Positions 55,457-64,000 of a stretch of DNA of 64,000 nt are shown piece after piece. The position numbers and the translations under genes were made by a program. The notes beneath the pieces were generated by a model that was not told the DNA's origin, ran no database searches, and saw only the letters and a program-made list of their open reading frames with translations. Within the stretch, counting starts at the first letter, position 1; every line of letters starts with the position of its first letter. The stretch comes from DASPSM01 sp963800135 (GTDB lineage Bacteria > Planctomycetota > Planctomycetia > Planctomycetales > Planctomycetaceae), in assembly GCA_963800135.1 (NCBI GenBank), contig CAWCZR010000006.1:496001-560000 (forward strand). The letters are read 5' to 3'.

Positions 55457-56722
55457 ATGCGCAGGCCGCCTCGATTCCTCATCGAGCATCAAACTCTGAC
55501 GCGGCGGTTCTTTCTCGGCGCCGGCCTGAGCTCGCTCGCCGTGCTAGGACAGCCGAGGTTAGTTCGCGCCGCTTCGCCCCGCTCGAAGAAGCAGCCCGAG
55601 CGGGAAGCGCGGTTTGCGAGCTACCTCACGCCGCCCGACGGCTTCGAGGACGTTTCTCGCGGCAAACCGATTCCCCACACGCTGCCCGAGGATCGCAAGC
55701 GAGCCGTCGGTTTGACGCGGGAAACCTGGAAGCTCGAAGTCCTCTCCGACCCCGAACATCCGGTGCGGCTCGGCAAGCCCCTGACTAAGAGCGAAGGGAC
55801 CGCAATCGATTTTGCCGCCCTGATGAAGCTGGCCGAAACGAAGGCCGTGCGCTTTGCCAAGATCATGACGTGCCTCAATCTTGGCTGCCCGCTCGGCATG
55901 GGCATCTGGGAAGGGGTGCCGCTCCGCGAGCTGGTCTGGATGACCGAGCCGCACGAGGACCTGCGACGCATCTTCTATTACGGCTACCACAACGACAATC
56001 CGAAGCAGATGTTCCGCAGCTCCCTGCCCATCGGCCGCGTGCTCGACGATTATTTCGATCTGCCGCCGGTGATCCTTTGTTACAAGCTCAACGGCCAGTG
56101 GCTGACGCCTCGTCGCGGCGGTCCGGTGCGAATCGTGGTGCCCGAGCACTACGGGTTCAAGTCGATCAAGTGGCTCTCGCACGTGGTGTTGACGAACCTG
56201 CCCCATGCCAACGACACCTATGCCGAGCAAGGCAACGACGTCGACAGCCCGATGAAGACGTTTGCCGCTACGCTCGCCTACCCCGACGTGGCGAAGAAAG
56301 GCGAATCGATTCCGCTGTCGGGATATGCGCAAGTCGGGATCGCCGGGCTGAGCAAGGTGCAGATTCTCGTCATGCCGGAAGACGACGAGCCGCCGGAGAA
56401 CGACCCGCATCTGCAAAAAGCTCCCTGGCGCGACGTCGCGATCCTGCCGCCGCCGGCCGGTAAAAACTGGGGCGGCGGCTTGCCCGGCGATCGACTCCCG
56501 CAGCCGCTGCATGGGTTCGATTCGGCGACCGGCCGTCCACTCACGTGGCCGATGAAACTGGCCTGCGTCCATTGGGCGGGCGTCCATCCGGGACTGCCGG
56601 CCGGCCATTATGCGCTGCGGTGCCGGGCCATCGACGAGCGGGGCCGCGCGCAGCCGCTGCCGCGCCCGTTTGCCAAGTCGGGCCGAGCGGTCATCGAATC
56701 GCTCAGCTTCGTGGTGCGTTGA
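55457..56722 (+). CDS. Sulfite-oxidase-like molybdopterin oxidoreductase, Tat-exported
   Basis: The product has 421 residues. ATG 55457 has AAGG upstream; a TTG at 55442 is an alternative. TRRFFLGAGLSSL (15-27) is a twin-arginine signal. The molybdopterin domain shows KIMTCLNLG with Cys139, the probable molybdenum ligand, followed by GIWEGVPLRELVWM and RRGGPVRIVVPEHYGFKSIK. A C-terminal dimerisation domain (LACVHWAGVHPG, YALRCRAIDERGRAQP) completes the family. The enzyme would oxidise a small molecule outside the cytoplasm; sulfite is one candidate. It overlaps the next gene by one base (TGATG). Confidence 0.88.
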   Translation: MRRPPRFLIEHQTLTRRFFLGAGLSSLAVLGQPRLVRAASPRSKKQPEREARFASYLTPPDGFEDVSRGKPIPHTLPEDRKRAVGLTRETWKLEVLSDPEHPVRLGKPLTKSEGTAIDFAALMKLAETKAVRFAKIMTCLNLGCPLGMGIWEGVPLRELVWMTEPHEDLRRIFYYGYHNDNPKQMFRSSLPIGRVLDDYFDLPPVILCYKLNGQWLTPRRGGPVRIVVPEHYGFKSIKWLSHVVLTNLPHANDTYAEQGNDVDSPMKTFAATLAYPDVAKKGESIPLSGYAQVGIAGLSKVQILVMPEDDEPPENDPHLQKAPWRDVAILPPPAGKNWGGGLPGDRLPQPLHGFDSATGRPLTWPMKLACVHWAGVHPGLPAGHYALRCRAIDERGRAQPLPRPFAKSGRAVIESLSFVVR

Positions 56723-58536
56723 TGTCCACGCGACCGCAAGCGCCGGGAATCGATGCACATTCGCCGAGCGATTCCCGACAAACGATCACTGCCGACGACG
56801 AATTGGGATTGGTACGCGGCTTCGGCCGGAATTGTCTGCCGACCACGCCACGAGAACCGACGCGGCTGCATTGCCGAATGGGGACGTTCGCGCTCTTTGT
56901 GGGTCTCGCTGCGTTCTTCGTCTATCTGAGCCATCGCCCGCTCTGGCATACGGACCTGTGGGGACACCTGGCTTACGGCCGGCTGATCGTGGCGCAACGG
57001 ACCATTCCGGCGACGGAGCCCTTGCTGCCGCTGTGCCAAGGCGTGCCGTTTGTGGACTTCTCCTGGCTGAGCGAAGTGATCGGCTACGCGGCCGAGCGCT
57101 GCGGGGGCGTCGAGGCATTGCAGTTCTTGTACGCGAGTGCCGTCGTCACCAGCATCGGCCTGTTGGCTGCGTGCGCACTGCGGAAAACGGGTTCGGCCGC
57201 GGCGGCCGCGCTGGCGACTGCGCTCTACGTCTGGGTCGACTGGCAGCAGCTGGCCATCATGCGACCGCAACTCGCGGGCTCCGCGTGTTTCCTCGGCGTG
57301 TTCCTGCTCGCGGCCGGTGGCGCGTGGCGCGGGACGGCAACGCGCTTCCGACTGGCCGCGTTGGCGACGGCCTTGCTATTTGCCGCGTGGGCCAATTTGC
57401 ACGGATCGTTCCTGATCGGGCTGGCGCTGTTGGCGGCGCTCATTTGCGGTCGCTCCGTCGATTTGCTGCGTCGCACGGGGCGTTTGCGTGCCGTGCGAGA
57501 AGATCGTCGCCTGCGGCGCGGCTTGATCGTGCTGACTCTGACCGCCGTCGCGTGCCTGCTGAATCCCTACGGCTGGCGAATTTTCCCGGCCGCGTGGGAG
57601 CTCACCTCGAACGACAACCTGCGGGATTTAGTCGAATGGCAGCCGCTGGGCTGGTGGATGTGGCAGGCTCGGGCGGCCTTCGTGGTCGGTCTGGGTCTGC
57701 TCGGCCTCTACACGTTGACGCCGCGACGAGTTTCCGCGACCGAGATTCTGTTGCTCGTCGGGCTGGGCGGGGCGATGCTCGCCGCATCGCGGATGATCGT
57801 CTGGTGGGGGCCGCTGGCCGCGTTTTATTCGTCGCTGCACGCTTCAGCCGTCGCGCAGCGCTGGCGACACGCGCACTGGGCATTACCGCGGAGAATTCAG
57901 TCGGTGGGTGGGATCTTCTCGCGGCTGCGCTTGGCCTGCGCGACACGGTCGACCCGCTGGGTTTCCGCGGGCGTGCTGGTCGTCGTCGCGGTGTGCGCGC
58001 TGCTGCTCACGCCGCTGGGCGACGGTTTGTTCGCCCAGATCCTCCGCACGGACCGCCGCCAGCACTTTTCCGCCGGCACGCCGCTCGACGCGACCGATTA
58101 TCTGCGCGCTCATCCGCCGCGGGGGCAGATCTTCAACCCGATGGAGTGGGGCGATTACCTGCTGTGGGCCGGTCCGCCCGGGCTCGAGGTGTTCGCCGCC
58201 TCGCACGCCCACTTGCTGCCGCCGCCGGTCTGGCAGGACTATGTCCGCGTGATCACGCTTGACGACGTCTGGCAGGAAATTCTGCGGCAGTACCGCGTCA
58301 ACACGGTGATCGTCGACGACGATCAGCATGCGGCGCTCGCCGACGCACTGCGAACGGATCCCGAGTGGTCGTTGGCTTACAAAGACGAGACGGCCCTGGT
58401 CTTCGTGCGGCGGGCATCTGCGTTTCCGTCTGCCCCAAAAATAAACACTGCCCCAAAAAACAAACACTGGCGGACAAGCCGCCAGTGGCGTTTCGAGTTT
58501 GGACAGGATTTAACTAGCGAGTGCCCGATTGGTTGA
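56722..58536 (+). CDS. Polytopic membrane protein, glycosyltransferase-like topology
   Basis: The product has up to 604 residues from ATG 56722, which overlaps the upstream stop. At least nine membrane helices are visible. A soluble C-terminal domain follows (FNPMEWGDYLLWAGPPGLEV, YRVNTVIVDDDQHAALADAL). The arrangement, helices followed by a short extracytoplasmic domain, resembles proteins near dolichyl-mannosyl-transferase or PMT families, but no DxE or WWDYG motif was recognised. Co-transcription with the molybdoenzyme is likely from the overlap. The last 30 residues are encoded by a terminator hairpin for the convergent gene and may not be part of a conserved protein. Confidence 0.75.
   Translation: MSTRPQAPGIDAHSPSDSRQTITADDELGLVRGFGRNCLPTTPREPTRLHCRMGTFALFVGLAAFFVYLSHRPLWHTDLWGHLAYGRLIVAQRTIPATEPLLPLCQGVPFVDFSWLSEVIGYAAERCGGVEALQFLYASAVVTSIGLLAACALRKTGSAAAAALATALYVWVDWQQLAIMRPQLAGSACFLGVFLLAAGGAWRGTATRFRLAALATALLFAAWANLHGSFLIGLALLAALICGRSVDLLRRTGRLRAVREDRRLRRGLIVLTLTAVACLLNPYGWRIFPAAWELTSNDNLRDLVEWQPLGWWMWQARAAFVVGLGLLGLYTLTPRRVSATEILLLVGLGGAMLAASRMIVWWGPLAAFYSSLHASAVAQRWRHAHWALPRRIQSVGGIFSRLRLACATRSTRWVSAGVLVVVAVCALLLTPLGDGLFAQILRTDRRQHFSAGTPLDATDYLRAHPPRGQIFNPMEWGDYLLWAGPPGLEVFAASHAHLLPPPVWQDYVRVITLDDVWQEILRQYRVNTVIVDDDQHAALADALRTDPEWSLAYKDETALVFVRRASAFPSAPKINTAPKNKHWRTSRQWRFEFGQDLTSECPIG
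58452..58487 (-). terminator. Rho-independent terminator of the Cys-rich lipoprotein gene
   Basis: On the minus strand a perfect 9-bp stem (58487-58479 with 58473-58465) and a 5-base loop are followed by TTTGTTTTTTGG. It lies 27 bases past the lipoprotein stop and inside the 3' end of the convergent membrane-protein frame. Confidence 0.88.
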
Positions 58537-58972
58537 TGGGCGGCCAGAAGAAATCGTCCGGCCCCTTACACGTGTAGTAGGGGTACTGCACAATCGCCCC
58601 CGGAGTTGGGTTCGGCGGATAGACGAGCGGTCCATGATCGCAGGCCACACTGGGCAAGCAGTAACCGTTACTGCCGAGGCGGCACGTCCCGGCATCGGGC
58701 GGGCAGTAGTGCGACCAGTAGCGATGATGGGGCTGATAGTTGGCCAGGCAGCCCCCCAGGCAGCAGTGACAGCAGGTGCCGTCGGTCGACCCGCATTCGG
58801 GGCACGGATTCTGGGGAGTGCCGTAGACCACGCCGTTGGGAGCCGGGCTGGCTGCCATCGCGCCGTCGGGTCCGGGAGCTTGAGCGCGAACGATGCCGGG
58901 ATCGGACGCGCAACCGGCGCAGGCCAGCCCGAGCATGCCGAGGGTCAGTCCCAAGACAATTTTTCCATTCAT
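58514..58972 (-). CDS. Cys-rich exported lipoprotein
   Basis: The 152-residue product starts MNGKIVLGLTLGMLGLACAG and has a lipobox-like ACAGC ending at Cys21, so it is probably membrane-anchored by lipid. A cluster of cysteines follows (CPECGSTDGTCCHCCLGGC), then Tyr/Pro-rich sequence (YQPHHRYWSHYCPPDAGTC). The ATG follows AGGAAG. Such Cys-rich exported proteins are frequent in planctomycetes; function unknown. Confidence 0.78.
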   Translation of the reverse strand: MNGKIVLGLTLGMLGLACAGCASDPGIVRAQAPGPDGAMAASPAPNGVVYGTPQNPCPECGSTDGTCCHCCLGGCLANYQPHHRYWSHYCPPDAGTCRLGSNGYCLPSVACDHGPLVYPPNPTPGAIVQYPYYTCKGPDDFFWPPINQSGTR

Positions 58973-59341
58973 CGTTTGGTCTTCCTGAGGGCTGGTTTCG
59001 CCGAACCGTGAAGCCGGCGCCGCGCGGCGCTAGGCCTGTCTTTCTTTATCGGCCAAAGAACCCGCAAAATGTGGAGAATCGTTCTGAAAGACGTTTTCGG
59101 CGGTATCGTCAAAGTTCCGCGATCTTGCAGAACCGCCTCAATCGCGATAAATTACCGGGACGGTTTCAGGACCCGATGCAATCCGGGACTCGCGACATAA
59201 CAGTCTGGAAAATAACGGGTTATATCGAGCAATTTGGGTCGGGTCCTGAGCGCTCTCTTGGGGTTCGATCGCCAGCGGCCGCACCTCGCGGTTCCAAATG
59301 GTCGCAAGCCGGGCTCAGGTCCCCCACAACGGAGTCACGGG
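58973..59341. other. Divergent AT-richer spacer
   Basis: This 369-base spacer separates the lipoprotein gene (minus) from the TIM-barrel gene (plus) and is noticeably richer in A/T than its surroundings, as expected for promoters. No single -35/-10 pair is convincing. A possible TTGACG on the minus strand has a poor -10. Confidence 0.45.
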
Positions 59342-60085
59342 GTGTTCGTTTCAGCATCGACCCATTGTTTCGCCGACCGCACCTTCGAGGAGTCGTGCTC
59401 GCTGTTCCTCGAACTCGAGTACGACAAGCTCGAGATCTGGCTCTCGGACGACGGTCCCCACCTGAAGCCAGCCGAAGTCGCCAAGGATCCCGACCAGTTC
59501 TTCGCCCGCTACCGCGAGACGACGCGCCTCACCGCCGTCGGCTTTTGCCTGGCGCAAGATGTCTCGGCGGCCACGCTCGCCGGCGTCACCAAAGCGGCGA
59601 AGCTGCTGCGGATCACGCAGATCACCATTCCCGCTTCACCGCTGGGAACGCCGTTCAATACGGAGGTCGATCGGCTTCGCGAGTTCGTGCGGCTGACGAG
59701 CGCGGACGGCATTCGGCTTTCGATCAAGACGGAAGCGGGGCACCTCACCGACGATCCCCACACGGCCGTCGAGCTGTGCCAGGCGGTCCGCGGGCTGGGG
59801 CTGACGCTCGATCCGAGCTACTACATGGTGGGCAACAACGCGGGCCGCTCGTACGACCAGGTCTTCCCCTACGTCTATCACACGCATCTCCGCGACTCGA
59901 CGTCGCAGAGCTTGCAGGTGCAGGTGGGGCTGGGCGAGCTCGATTACACGCGGCTGATCAACCAGCTCAAGCGGCAGGGATACACCCGGGCGCTCTCGGT
60001 CGACATTCTGCCGACACCCGAGAATGCCGGTGAGCGACCGCTCGAGCTGCGGAAGCTGCGGATGCTGCTGGACACGCTGCTCTAA
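59342..60085 (+). CDS. Sugar phosphate isomerase/epimerase-like TIM barrel
   Basis: The product has 247 residues from GTG 59342, chosen because GGAG lies seven bases upstream and the barrel starts there (MFVSASTHCFADRTFEESCS). A longer TTG frame adds unconserved residues. Metal-ligand candidates are in YDKLEIWLSDDG, LSIKTEAGHLTDD, GLTLDPSYYMVGN and YHTHLRDSTSQ. The enzyme belongs to the xylose-isomerase-like superfamily and is cytoplasmic, without signal peptide. Substrate unknown. Confidence 0.87.
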   Translation: MFVSASTHCFADRTFEESCSLFLELEYDKLEIWLSDDGPHLKPAEVAKDPDQFFARYRETTRLTAVGFCLAQDVSAATLAGVTKAAKLLRITQITIPASPLGTPFNTEVDRLREFVRLTSADGIRLSIKTEAGHLTDDPHTAVELCQAVRGLGLTLDPSYYMVGNNAGRSYDQVFPYVYHTHLRDSTSQSLQVQVGLGELDYTRLINQLKRQGYTRALSVDILPTPENAGERPLELRKLRMLLDTLL

Positions 60086-60118
60086 AGGGTCCCACAGCCG
60101 CGAGGCTTTCGCGAGCGT

Positions 60119-61852
60119 TCAGCGAAAGTCCGACGGATTTCCGAAGAGTCCGCCCGGTCCGGTGCTTCCTGTTCCGCCGCGGAGGGGGCCTTTGCGCTTT
60201 CGTTGATAGGCCTCGACCGGCTCTTCGACGGGCTTGGGTTCTTCGGGTTTAGCCTGCAGCGCCTTGAGCGACAGGCTGATCCGCTTTCGCTCCGGATCGA
60301 CTTCGAGCACCTGGGCCGTGACTTCCTGATTCGGCTTCACGACGTCGGACGCGTGGCGGACTCGCTTGTGATCAAGTTCGCTGACGTGGATCAGCCCTTC
60401 GAGCCCCGGCTCCAGTTCGACGAAGGCCCCGAAGTCGGCAATCCGCGTCACCTTGCCCGTTACCGCCGAGCTGGCGGCGTACTTTACGGCCGCGGTCGTC
60501 CAGGGATTCTGGACGAGCTGCTTCATCCCGAGGCCGATCTTCTTTTTCTCGGGATCGAGCGACAGGACTTTGACGTCGACCGTCTGGCCTTCCTTCACCA
60601 GCTCCGACGGATGCTTCAGCCGGTGCCAGCTCATCTCGCCGATATGCAGGAAGCCGTCGACCGATCCCAAGTCGACGAACACGCCGTAGTCTTTGACCGT
60701 TTTTACCTTGCCCGTGAAGGTCTGTCCGACTTGGGCCGTTTCCCAGAAGGCCCCTTCGGCCTCTTTGCGTTCGATCTGCAGGTAGGCCCGGCGGCTAACG
60801 ACCAGGTTCCGCTTCTTCGCATTGACCTCGACGACTTCCGCCCGCAGCTTTTGACCGACGTATTGTTCGAGGTCGGTGACAAAGCCTAGCTCGACCTGGC
60901 TCGACGGCAGGAAGGCCCGCAGGCCGCTCACCGTCACTTCCAAACCGCCCTTGTTCGTGCGGTTGACGAGGCACTCGACGATCTGCCCTTTCGAGAGCTG
61001 GTCCCAGTTGCCGGCGATCCGTCGCAGTCCTTTGGGCAAATTGAGATAAATCAGGCCCTCGTCCGGCGCCAGACGGTCGACCAGCACTTCGATGCGCTGC
61101 CCGACTTCGGGCTTCTTACCGGACACAAACTGCCGCAACGGCACGAGCCCGGCCGAGCGATATCCCAGATCAAGCAGCACGCCGTCGCCATGAATCGATT
61201 GGATGCGGCCGGCGAGATGCTGGCCCTTTTCCAGCGTTTCTTCCGGCGGCTTTTCGCCGTGCTCTTCCTCGGTCTCGACGGCCGACGACGTGACCGGCGT
61301 GCTTTCGCTCAAATCGCTACTGGCCATGGCCGCGTCGATTTCGGCCGCGAGGGCCGCGTCGAGCTGGTTTGCCGGTGGAACTTCGATCGTGCCGACCGCC
61401 CGCGTCGGTGCCGGCGACTCGCTTTTCTTGGACGGCTGCGCGGCGGCCTCTTCGTCCGCACTCGGCTGCTGCTCACCGGTATGTTCGGCGCTGGCGTATT
61501 CGGTGACCGGCTGAGCCGTGGGCTCCGATTGCGCGGGCTCCTCGACGGGCGAGTGCCTCGGCGCTCGGGGATCGCTAACGTCCGATTCGCCCCCGACCGG
61601 CGACGAATCGCGCGGTTCATTGGAGTCGCCGGATGCGCGCGGTTCTTCGCCCGAGCGCTCGGCCATCCGGGCGCGAACGCGATCGCGCCGGTAAGCGCCC
61701 AGCGGCGAGTTCTCCACGTCGACGGCAACCTCGGTTGTCGATGCGTCGCTCACGCCCTCGGCCGGTTCGACCGCGGCAGCCAGCTGAGTGTGTGTCGCGT
61801 TTAGGGGTTCGCCGACCGCTTCGGCCTGCGAGGGTTTGTTTTCGTCGCTCAT
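60119..61852 (-). CDS. Four-S1-domain RNA-binding protein (ribosomal protein S1-like)
   Basis: The product has 577 residues from ATG 61852; ATG 61882 and 62107 are alternatives with poorer leaders. The first 210 residues are acidic and probably disordered. Four S1 domains follow: GQHLAGRIQSIHGDGVLLDL, GQIVECLVNRTNKGGLEVTV, GQTFTGKVKTVKDYGVFVDL and GKVTRIADFGAFVELEPGLE. The last two match S1-type mRNA-binding domains best. E. coli S1 has six domains, so this may be the S1 of this phylum or a paralogue. It would help recruit mRNA to the 30S subunit. Confidence 0.87.
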   Translation of the reverse strand: MSDENKPSQAEAVGEPLNATHTQLAAAVEPAEGVSDASTTEVAVDVENSPLGAYRRDRVRARMAERSGEEPRASGDSNEPRDSSPVGGESDVSDPRAPRHSPVEEPAQSEPTAQPVTEYASAEHTGEQQPSADEEAAAQPSKKSESPAPTRAVGTIEVPPANQLDAALAAEIDAAMASSDLSESTPVTSSAVETEEEHGEKPPEETLEKGQHLAGRIQSIHGDGVLLDLGYRSAGLVPLRQFVSGKKPEVGQRIEVLVDRLAPDEGLIYLNLPKGLRRIAGNWDQLSKGQIVECLVNRTNKGGLEVTVSGLRAFLPSSQVELGFVTDLEQYVGQKLRAEVVEVNAKKRNLVVSRRAYLQIERKEAEGAFWETAQVGQTFTGKVKTVKDYGVFVDLGSVDGFLHIGEMSWHRLKHPSELVKEGQTVDVKVLSLDPEKKKIGLGMKQLVQNPWTTAAVKYAASSAVTGKVTRIADFGAFVELEPGLEGLIHVSELDHKRVRHASDVVKPNQEVTAQVLEVDPERKRISLSLKALQAKPEEPKPVEEPVEAYQRKRKGPLRGGTGSTGPGGLFGNPSDFR

Positions 61853-62238
61853 CACAAGCTCATTCTTGCTGCCGCTGGCCATGGCGGCCGGCTGCAACAA
61901 TTTTCGGTCACACGCGGCAGAAAACCGGCGTCGCTCCGGACGCTTCCAACGGTTTAGGACGCGAAAGGATTCGCGGGAATCCGCGGCGGCGAAGCTCCTC
62001 AGAACGATTCGACTTCGCTGCAACTCCATTGCGAAAACTGTCAACCAACGCGAAATGACCGCGCCCGAATAACATAGTCGATGACTGCCCAATCCGCCAC
62101 TGCGCAACGGAGTTCCGACGCACCGCTGGAGCCGTGCCGGCTGGCAACCGGGCGAACTCGCCGCAATAATCGTTCGGTGAGTTTTGAGTTGGTGAGATTT
62201 GTCACGAACGCAGCGATCTGGATCCGCGGACCGTCACG
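61853..62238. other. Divergent spacer between S1-like and isochorismatase-like genes
   Basis: No gene was recognised in these 386 bases. A TTGACA is read on the minus strand at 62044-62039 but no -10 box lies 16-18 bases from it. If the S1-like gene starts at one of its upstream in-frame ATGs, part of this region is coding. Confidence 0.45.
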
Positions 62239-62829
62239 ATGACCGCACACCGCGAGAACTCAGCCGTTTACGTCCGCAATCCCGATTTGCTGTCGACGAC
62301 CAACAGCCGGCTGCTGATCGTCGACGTGCAGGACAAGCTGCTGCCGCCGATCGCCAATGGCCCGCGACTGGTGCACAACTGCCGGCGGCTCATCGACGGG
62401 GCGAAGATCGTCTCCGTCCCCGTTTATGGCACCGAACAGTATCCGCAAGGCTTGGGACCCACCACGGCCGAGCTGGCTATGCGGATGGGCTCCCGGGTCG
62501 AGAAGGTGATCTTCAGCTGTGCCGCTGTTCTCGGTTGGGGGCAGGCGGCCGACGTGACCGACGAGCGCGAGCAGGTGGTGGTCGCCGGCATGGAAACGCA
62601 CGTCTGCGTGATGCAGACCGTGCTGGACCTGATCGCCGGGGGCTTTCGCGTTTACGTCCCTGTCGATGCGGTCGGCAGTCGCGGCGAACTCGATGCGAAA
62701 ATCGCCCTGGAGCGGATGGCCGCCTCGGGCGCGACGCTGACAACGGTCGAGTCGATTCTGTTCGAGTGGTGCGAAAAGGCCGGAACGCCCGAGTTCAAGC
62801 AGATTCAAAAGTTGATCATCGAAGGCTGA
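62239..62829 (+). CDS. Isochorismatase-family cysteine hydrolase
   Basis: The 196-residue product has the family triad: Asp29 (LLIVDVQDK), Lys89 (RVEKVIFS) and the nucleophile Cys123 (GMETHVCVMQTVLDL), preceded by the non-proline cis-peptide region VVVAGMETH. Members hydrolyse amides or enol ethers such as nicotinamide or ureidoacrylate; the substrate here is unknown. No signal peptide. It ends 20 bases before a hairpin that mainly serves the convergent gene. Confidence 0.92.
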   Translation: MTAHRENSAVYVRNPDLLSTTNSRLLIVDVQDKLLPPIANGPRLVHNCRRLIDGAKIVSVPVYGTEQYPQGLGPTTAELAMRMGSRVEKVIFSCAAVLGWGQAADVTDEREQVVVAGMETHVCVMQTVLDLIAGGFRVYVPVDAVGSRGELDAKIALERMAASGATLTTVESILFEWCEKAGTPEFKQIQKLIIEG

Positions 62830-62845
62830 CTGGCCGACGTCGCAT

Positions 62846-62880
62846 CAATAAAGTAAGCCCACGGACGGTCGTCCGTGGGC
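62846..62880 (-). terminator. Terminator of the Tyr-rich secreted protein gene
   Basis: A perfect 10-bp stem (62857-62866 with 62871-62880) with a 4-base loop is followed on the minus strand by TTACTTTATTG. It lies between convergent genes and may also act weakly on the plus strand. Confidence 0.75.
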
Positions 62881-62920
62881 CTGTGATGGATGTTTGAGAT
62901 TTCCCGCGCCGGGCTTCGCC

Positions 62921-63223
62921 TTAGAACACGTCCAGGATGAACGCGTGCCCGGCGTGCCACGGGTGCGGCTCGGGATAGAAGTTATGCCAGGCCGTGTTGT
63001 ACACGGGAATCTGGCGGGCCGGCGGATAGCGGTAGTACATATGGTCGTACTGAATCGGCTTCTGGAAGTTCGACGGATAGTAGACGTAGGGGTAGTAGTA
63101 GAACCGCTGCCAGTCGCTCGGCTGTCCTTCGTTGGCGGCGGTCGCCTGCTTGGGCGACACACCCGCGACGATGACCAGCATCAGACCGACGATCAGCGAA
63201 CCAAGCGCCACGCGAATCCGCAT
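62921..63223 (-). CDS. Small secreted Tyr/Pro-rich protein
   Basis: The 100-residue product has a signal peptide (MRIRVALGSLIVGLMLVIVA, cleavage near ATA-A) and a mature part rich in Tyr, Pro and His (WQRFYYYPYVYYPSNFQK, then HMYYRYPPARQIPVY). The ATG follows AAAGGAG. I recall similar short proteins in planctomycetes. A surface or matrix role is inference. Confidence 0.78.
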   Translation of the reverse strand: MRIRVALGSLIVGLMLVIVAGVSPKQATAANEGQPSDWQRFYYYPYVYYPSNFQKPIQYDHMYYRYPPARQIPVYNTAWHNFYPEPHPWHAGHAFILDVF

Positions 63224-63428
63224 GGATTCGTCTCCTTTTCCAGTTTCGACCTGTCGAAAGTTCGACGTCCTGGCTTTGCGCGACGCGAACCGCCGTGAAA
63301 TGTTTGGTCATGCCGAAAACGGCCGAACCCGCCGACTTTCCGGACACCGTGATCCTAGATCGGCGTTTTGCCCCCCCGTATAACAGGAAACTTCCGCATA
63401 AACGACATAATCGGGTGAGTCGAATCGC

Positions 63429-64000
63429 ATGCGAATTGTCCGCAGCGCCCCGTCTGAGCCGGTTCCTCCCGGGGAAAATCACGACCCGCGTGTCAATCCG
63501 TCGCGCGCGAACTTCTTCGGCCGCAGTCGGCGACTGTTCGACGGGCTGCTGGCCGCGGCGTTTGCCGTCGCCGCTCCGTCCCGCTGCGCCGCTTGTCGCC
63601 GCGAGCTTCCCTCCCACGGGTTATACGACTTGTTGCCCCGTCTCTGTCGCGAGTGTCGCGAAGCGGCCATCGGTCCCGCCAGCGAGCGCTGTCGTCGCTG
63701 CGCCGCTCCGGTCGGGCCGTTTTTGGGCAACCGCCCCGACTGTTCGCTCTGCCGGCGCGACCGCTTTCATTTCGAGTCTGTGATTCGCCTGGGCGTGTAC
63801 GAAGGGCGGCTCCGCGAGATGTGCCTGGCTGCCAAGCGGCCGGGGTGCGAAGAGCTGGCCGCGGCGCTCGCCGAAACGCTGTTTGCCGAAGAAGGACTGG
63901 CCCTCTTGGCGGCCCAGGCGGAGGCGATCGTTCCGGTTCCCCACCATTGGAGCGAAGCGTTTTTGGGGCCGCCCAAAACGCCTGAAACGCTGGCGAGCGT
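63429..64000 (+). CDS. ComF-like phosphoribosyltransferase protein, 3' partial
   Basis: The gene runs off the right edge; about 190 residues are visible from ATG 63429. Three zinc-binding Cys pairs follow the start: CAAC, then CREC, then CRRC with CSLC nearby. RLGVYEGRLREMCLAAKRPG, the AEAIVPVPHHWSEAF region and PETLAS are typical of ComF, whose phosphoribosyltransferase loop would follow outside the window. ComF supports natural transformation in other bacteria. The segment after HHW is unusual (FLGPPKT in place of an RGYN-like motif). Confidence 0.8.
   Translation, partial: MRIVRSAPSEPVPPGENHDPRVNPSRANFFGRSRRLFDGLLAAAFAVAAPSRCAACRRELPSHGLYDLLPRLCRECREAAIGPASERCRRCAAPVGPFLGNRPDCSLCRRDRFHFESVIRLGVYEGRLREMCLAAKRPGCEELAAALAETLFAEEGLALLAAQAEAIVPVPHHWSEAFLGPPKTPETLAS

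Noticed and set aside
55226..55492. An 88-residue minus-strand frame
   Set aside because: It overlaps the starts and ends of two plus-strand genes and shows no family. The plus-strand winged-helix-like frame is slightly better supported.
62039..62044. TTGACA on the minus strand upstream of the S1-like gene
   Set aside because: No -10-like hexamer occurs 16-18 bases downstream.

Overview
The window is about 64 kb of high-GC DNA from a free-living planctomycete, probably of the Pirellulales type. This rests on gene content, not on a database search. The markers are ribosomal proteins with planctomycete-style features (Trp-rich insert in L17, zinc-ribbon tail on L24), a PVC-type membrane-bound dehydrogenase fused to cytochrome c, a ThuA-domain secreted protein, several Tat-exported sugar-isomerase or oxidoreductase-like proteins, Cys/Gly- and Tyr-rich secreted proteins, and the small family with a DPIEEIRLRTWAR-like motif.

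Layout. 1-5.4 kb: end of a NUDIX-like gene, a secreted protein, a 59-residue conserved small protein, a Cys/Gly-rich secreted protein, a ThuA-like protein and a HELYH metallopeptidase. 5.5-20.8 kb, all minus strand: the merged S10-spc-alpha ribosomal operon, read from rpsJ to rplQ, with secY, map and rpoA embedded. It lacks rpmD, adk, infA and rpsD. A good promoter (TTGACA, 17 bp, TACTAT) sits upstream of rpsJ. 21-23.6 kb: two short-chain dehydrogenases and an uncharacterised CxCC protein. 23.6-28.9 kb: a two-gene system II cytochrome c maturation operon (ResB-like then CcsA-like, ATGA overlap). 29.3-34.3 kb: a lidless Hsp70 followed by a protein joining a degenerate J-domain, a type II secretion ATPase N-domain (MshEN) and membrane segments, then a Pro-rich exported protein. 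34.5-44.7 kb: a Tat-exported TIM-barrel isomerase, an MMPL/RND transporter, a phytanoyl-CoA-dioxygenase-like enzyme, and a roughly 1,585-residue fusion of PHP/CehA-like domain, PVC dehydrogenase, HEAT-like repeats and cytochrome c. 44.9-50 kb: small proteins (zinc ribbon, PD-(D/E)XK-like), a block of degenerate and palindromic repeats, and a thioredoxin-trypsin-like protease fusion. 50-64 kb: metallophosphoesterase, dihydroorotase, a double alpha/beta hydrolase, a sulfite-oxidase-like molybdoenzyme, a polytopic membrane protein, a Cys-rich lipoprotein, a sugar isomerase, a four-S1-domain protein, an isochorismatase-like hydrolase, a Tyr-rich secreted protein and the start of a ComF-like gene.

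Six conserved genes (secY, rplE, the Pro-rich protein, the MMPL transporter, the PHP-dehydrogenase fusion, the double hydrolase) are each broken by one single-base indel. Two of them are essential, so I read these mainly as sequence or assembly errors and annotate the genes as single CDSs spanning the shift. No rRNA, complete tRNA, CRISPR array, transposase or prophage was seen.

The most promising unusual system is the Hsp70 / J-like-MshEN-membrane pair at 29.3-32.0 kb. It looks like a chaperone tethered to the membrane by a domain normally found on secretion or pilus ATPases.
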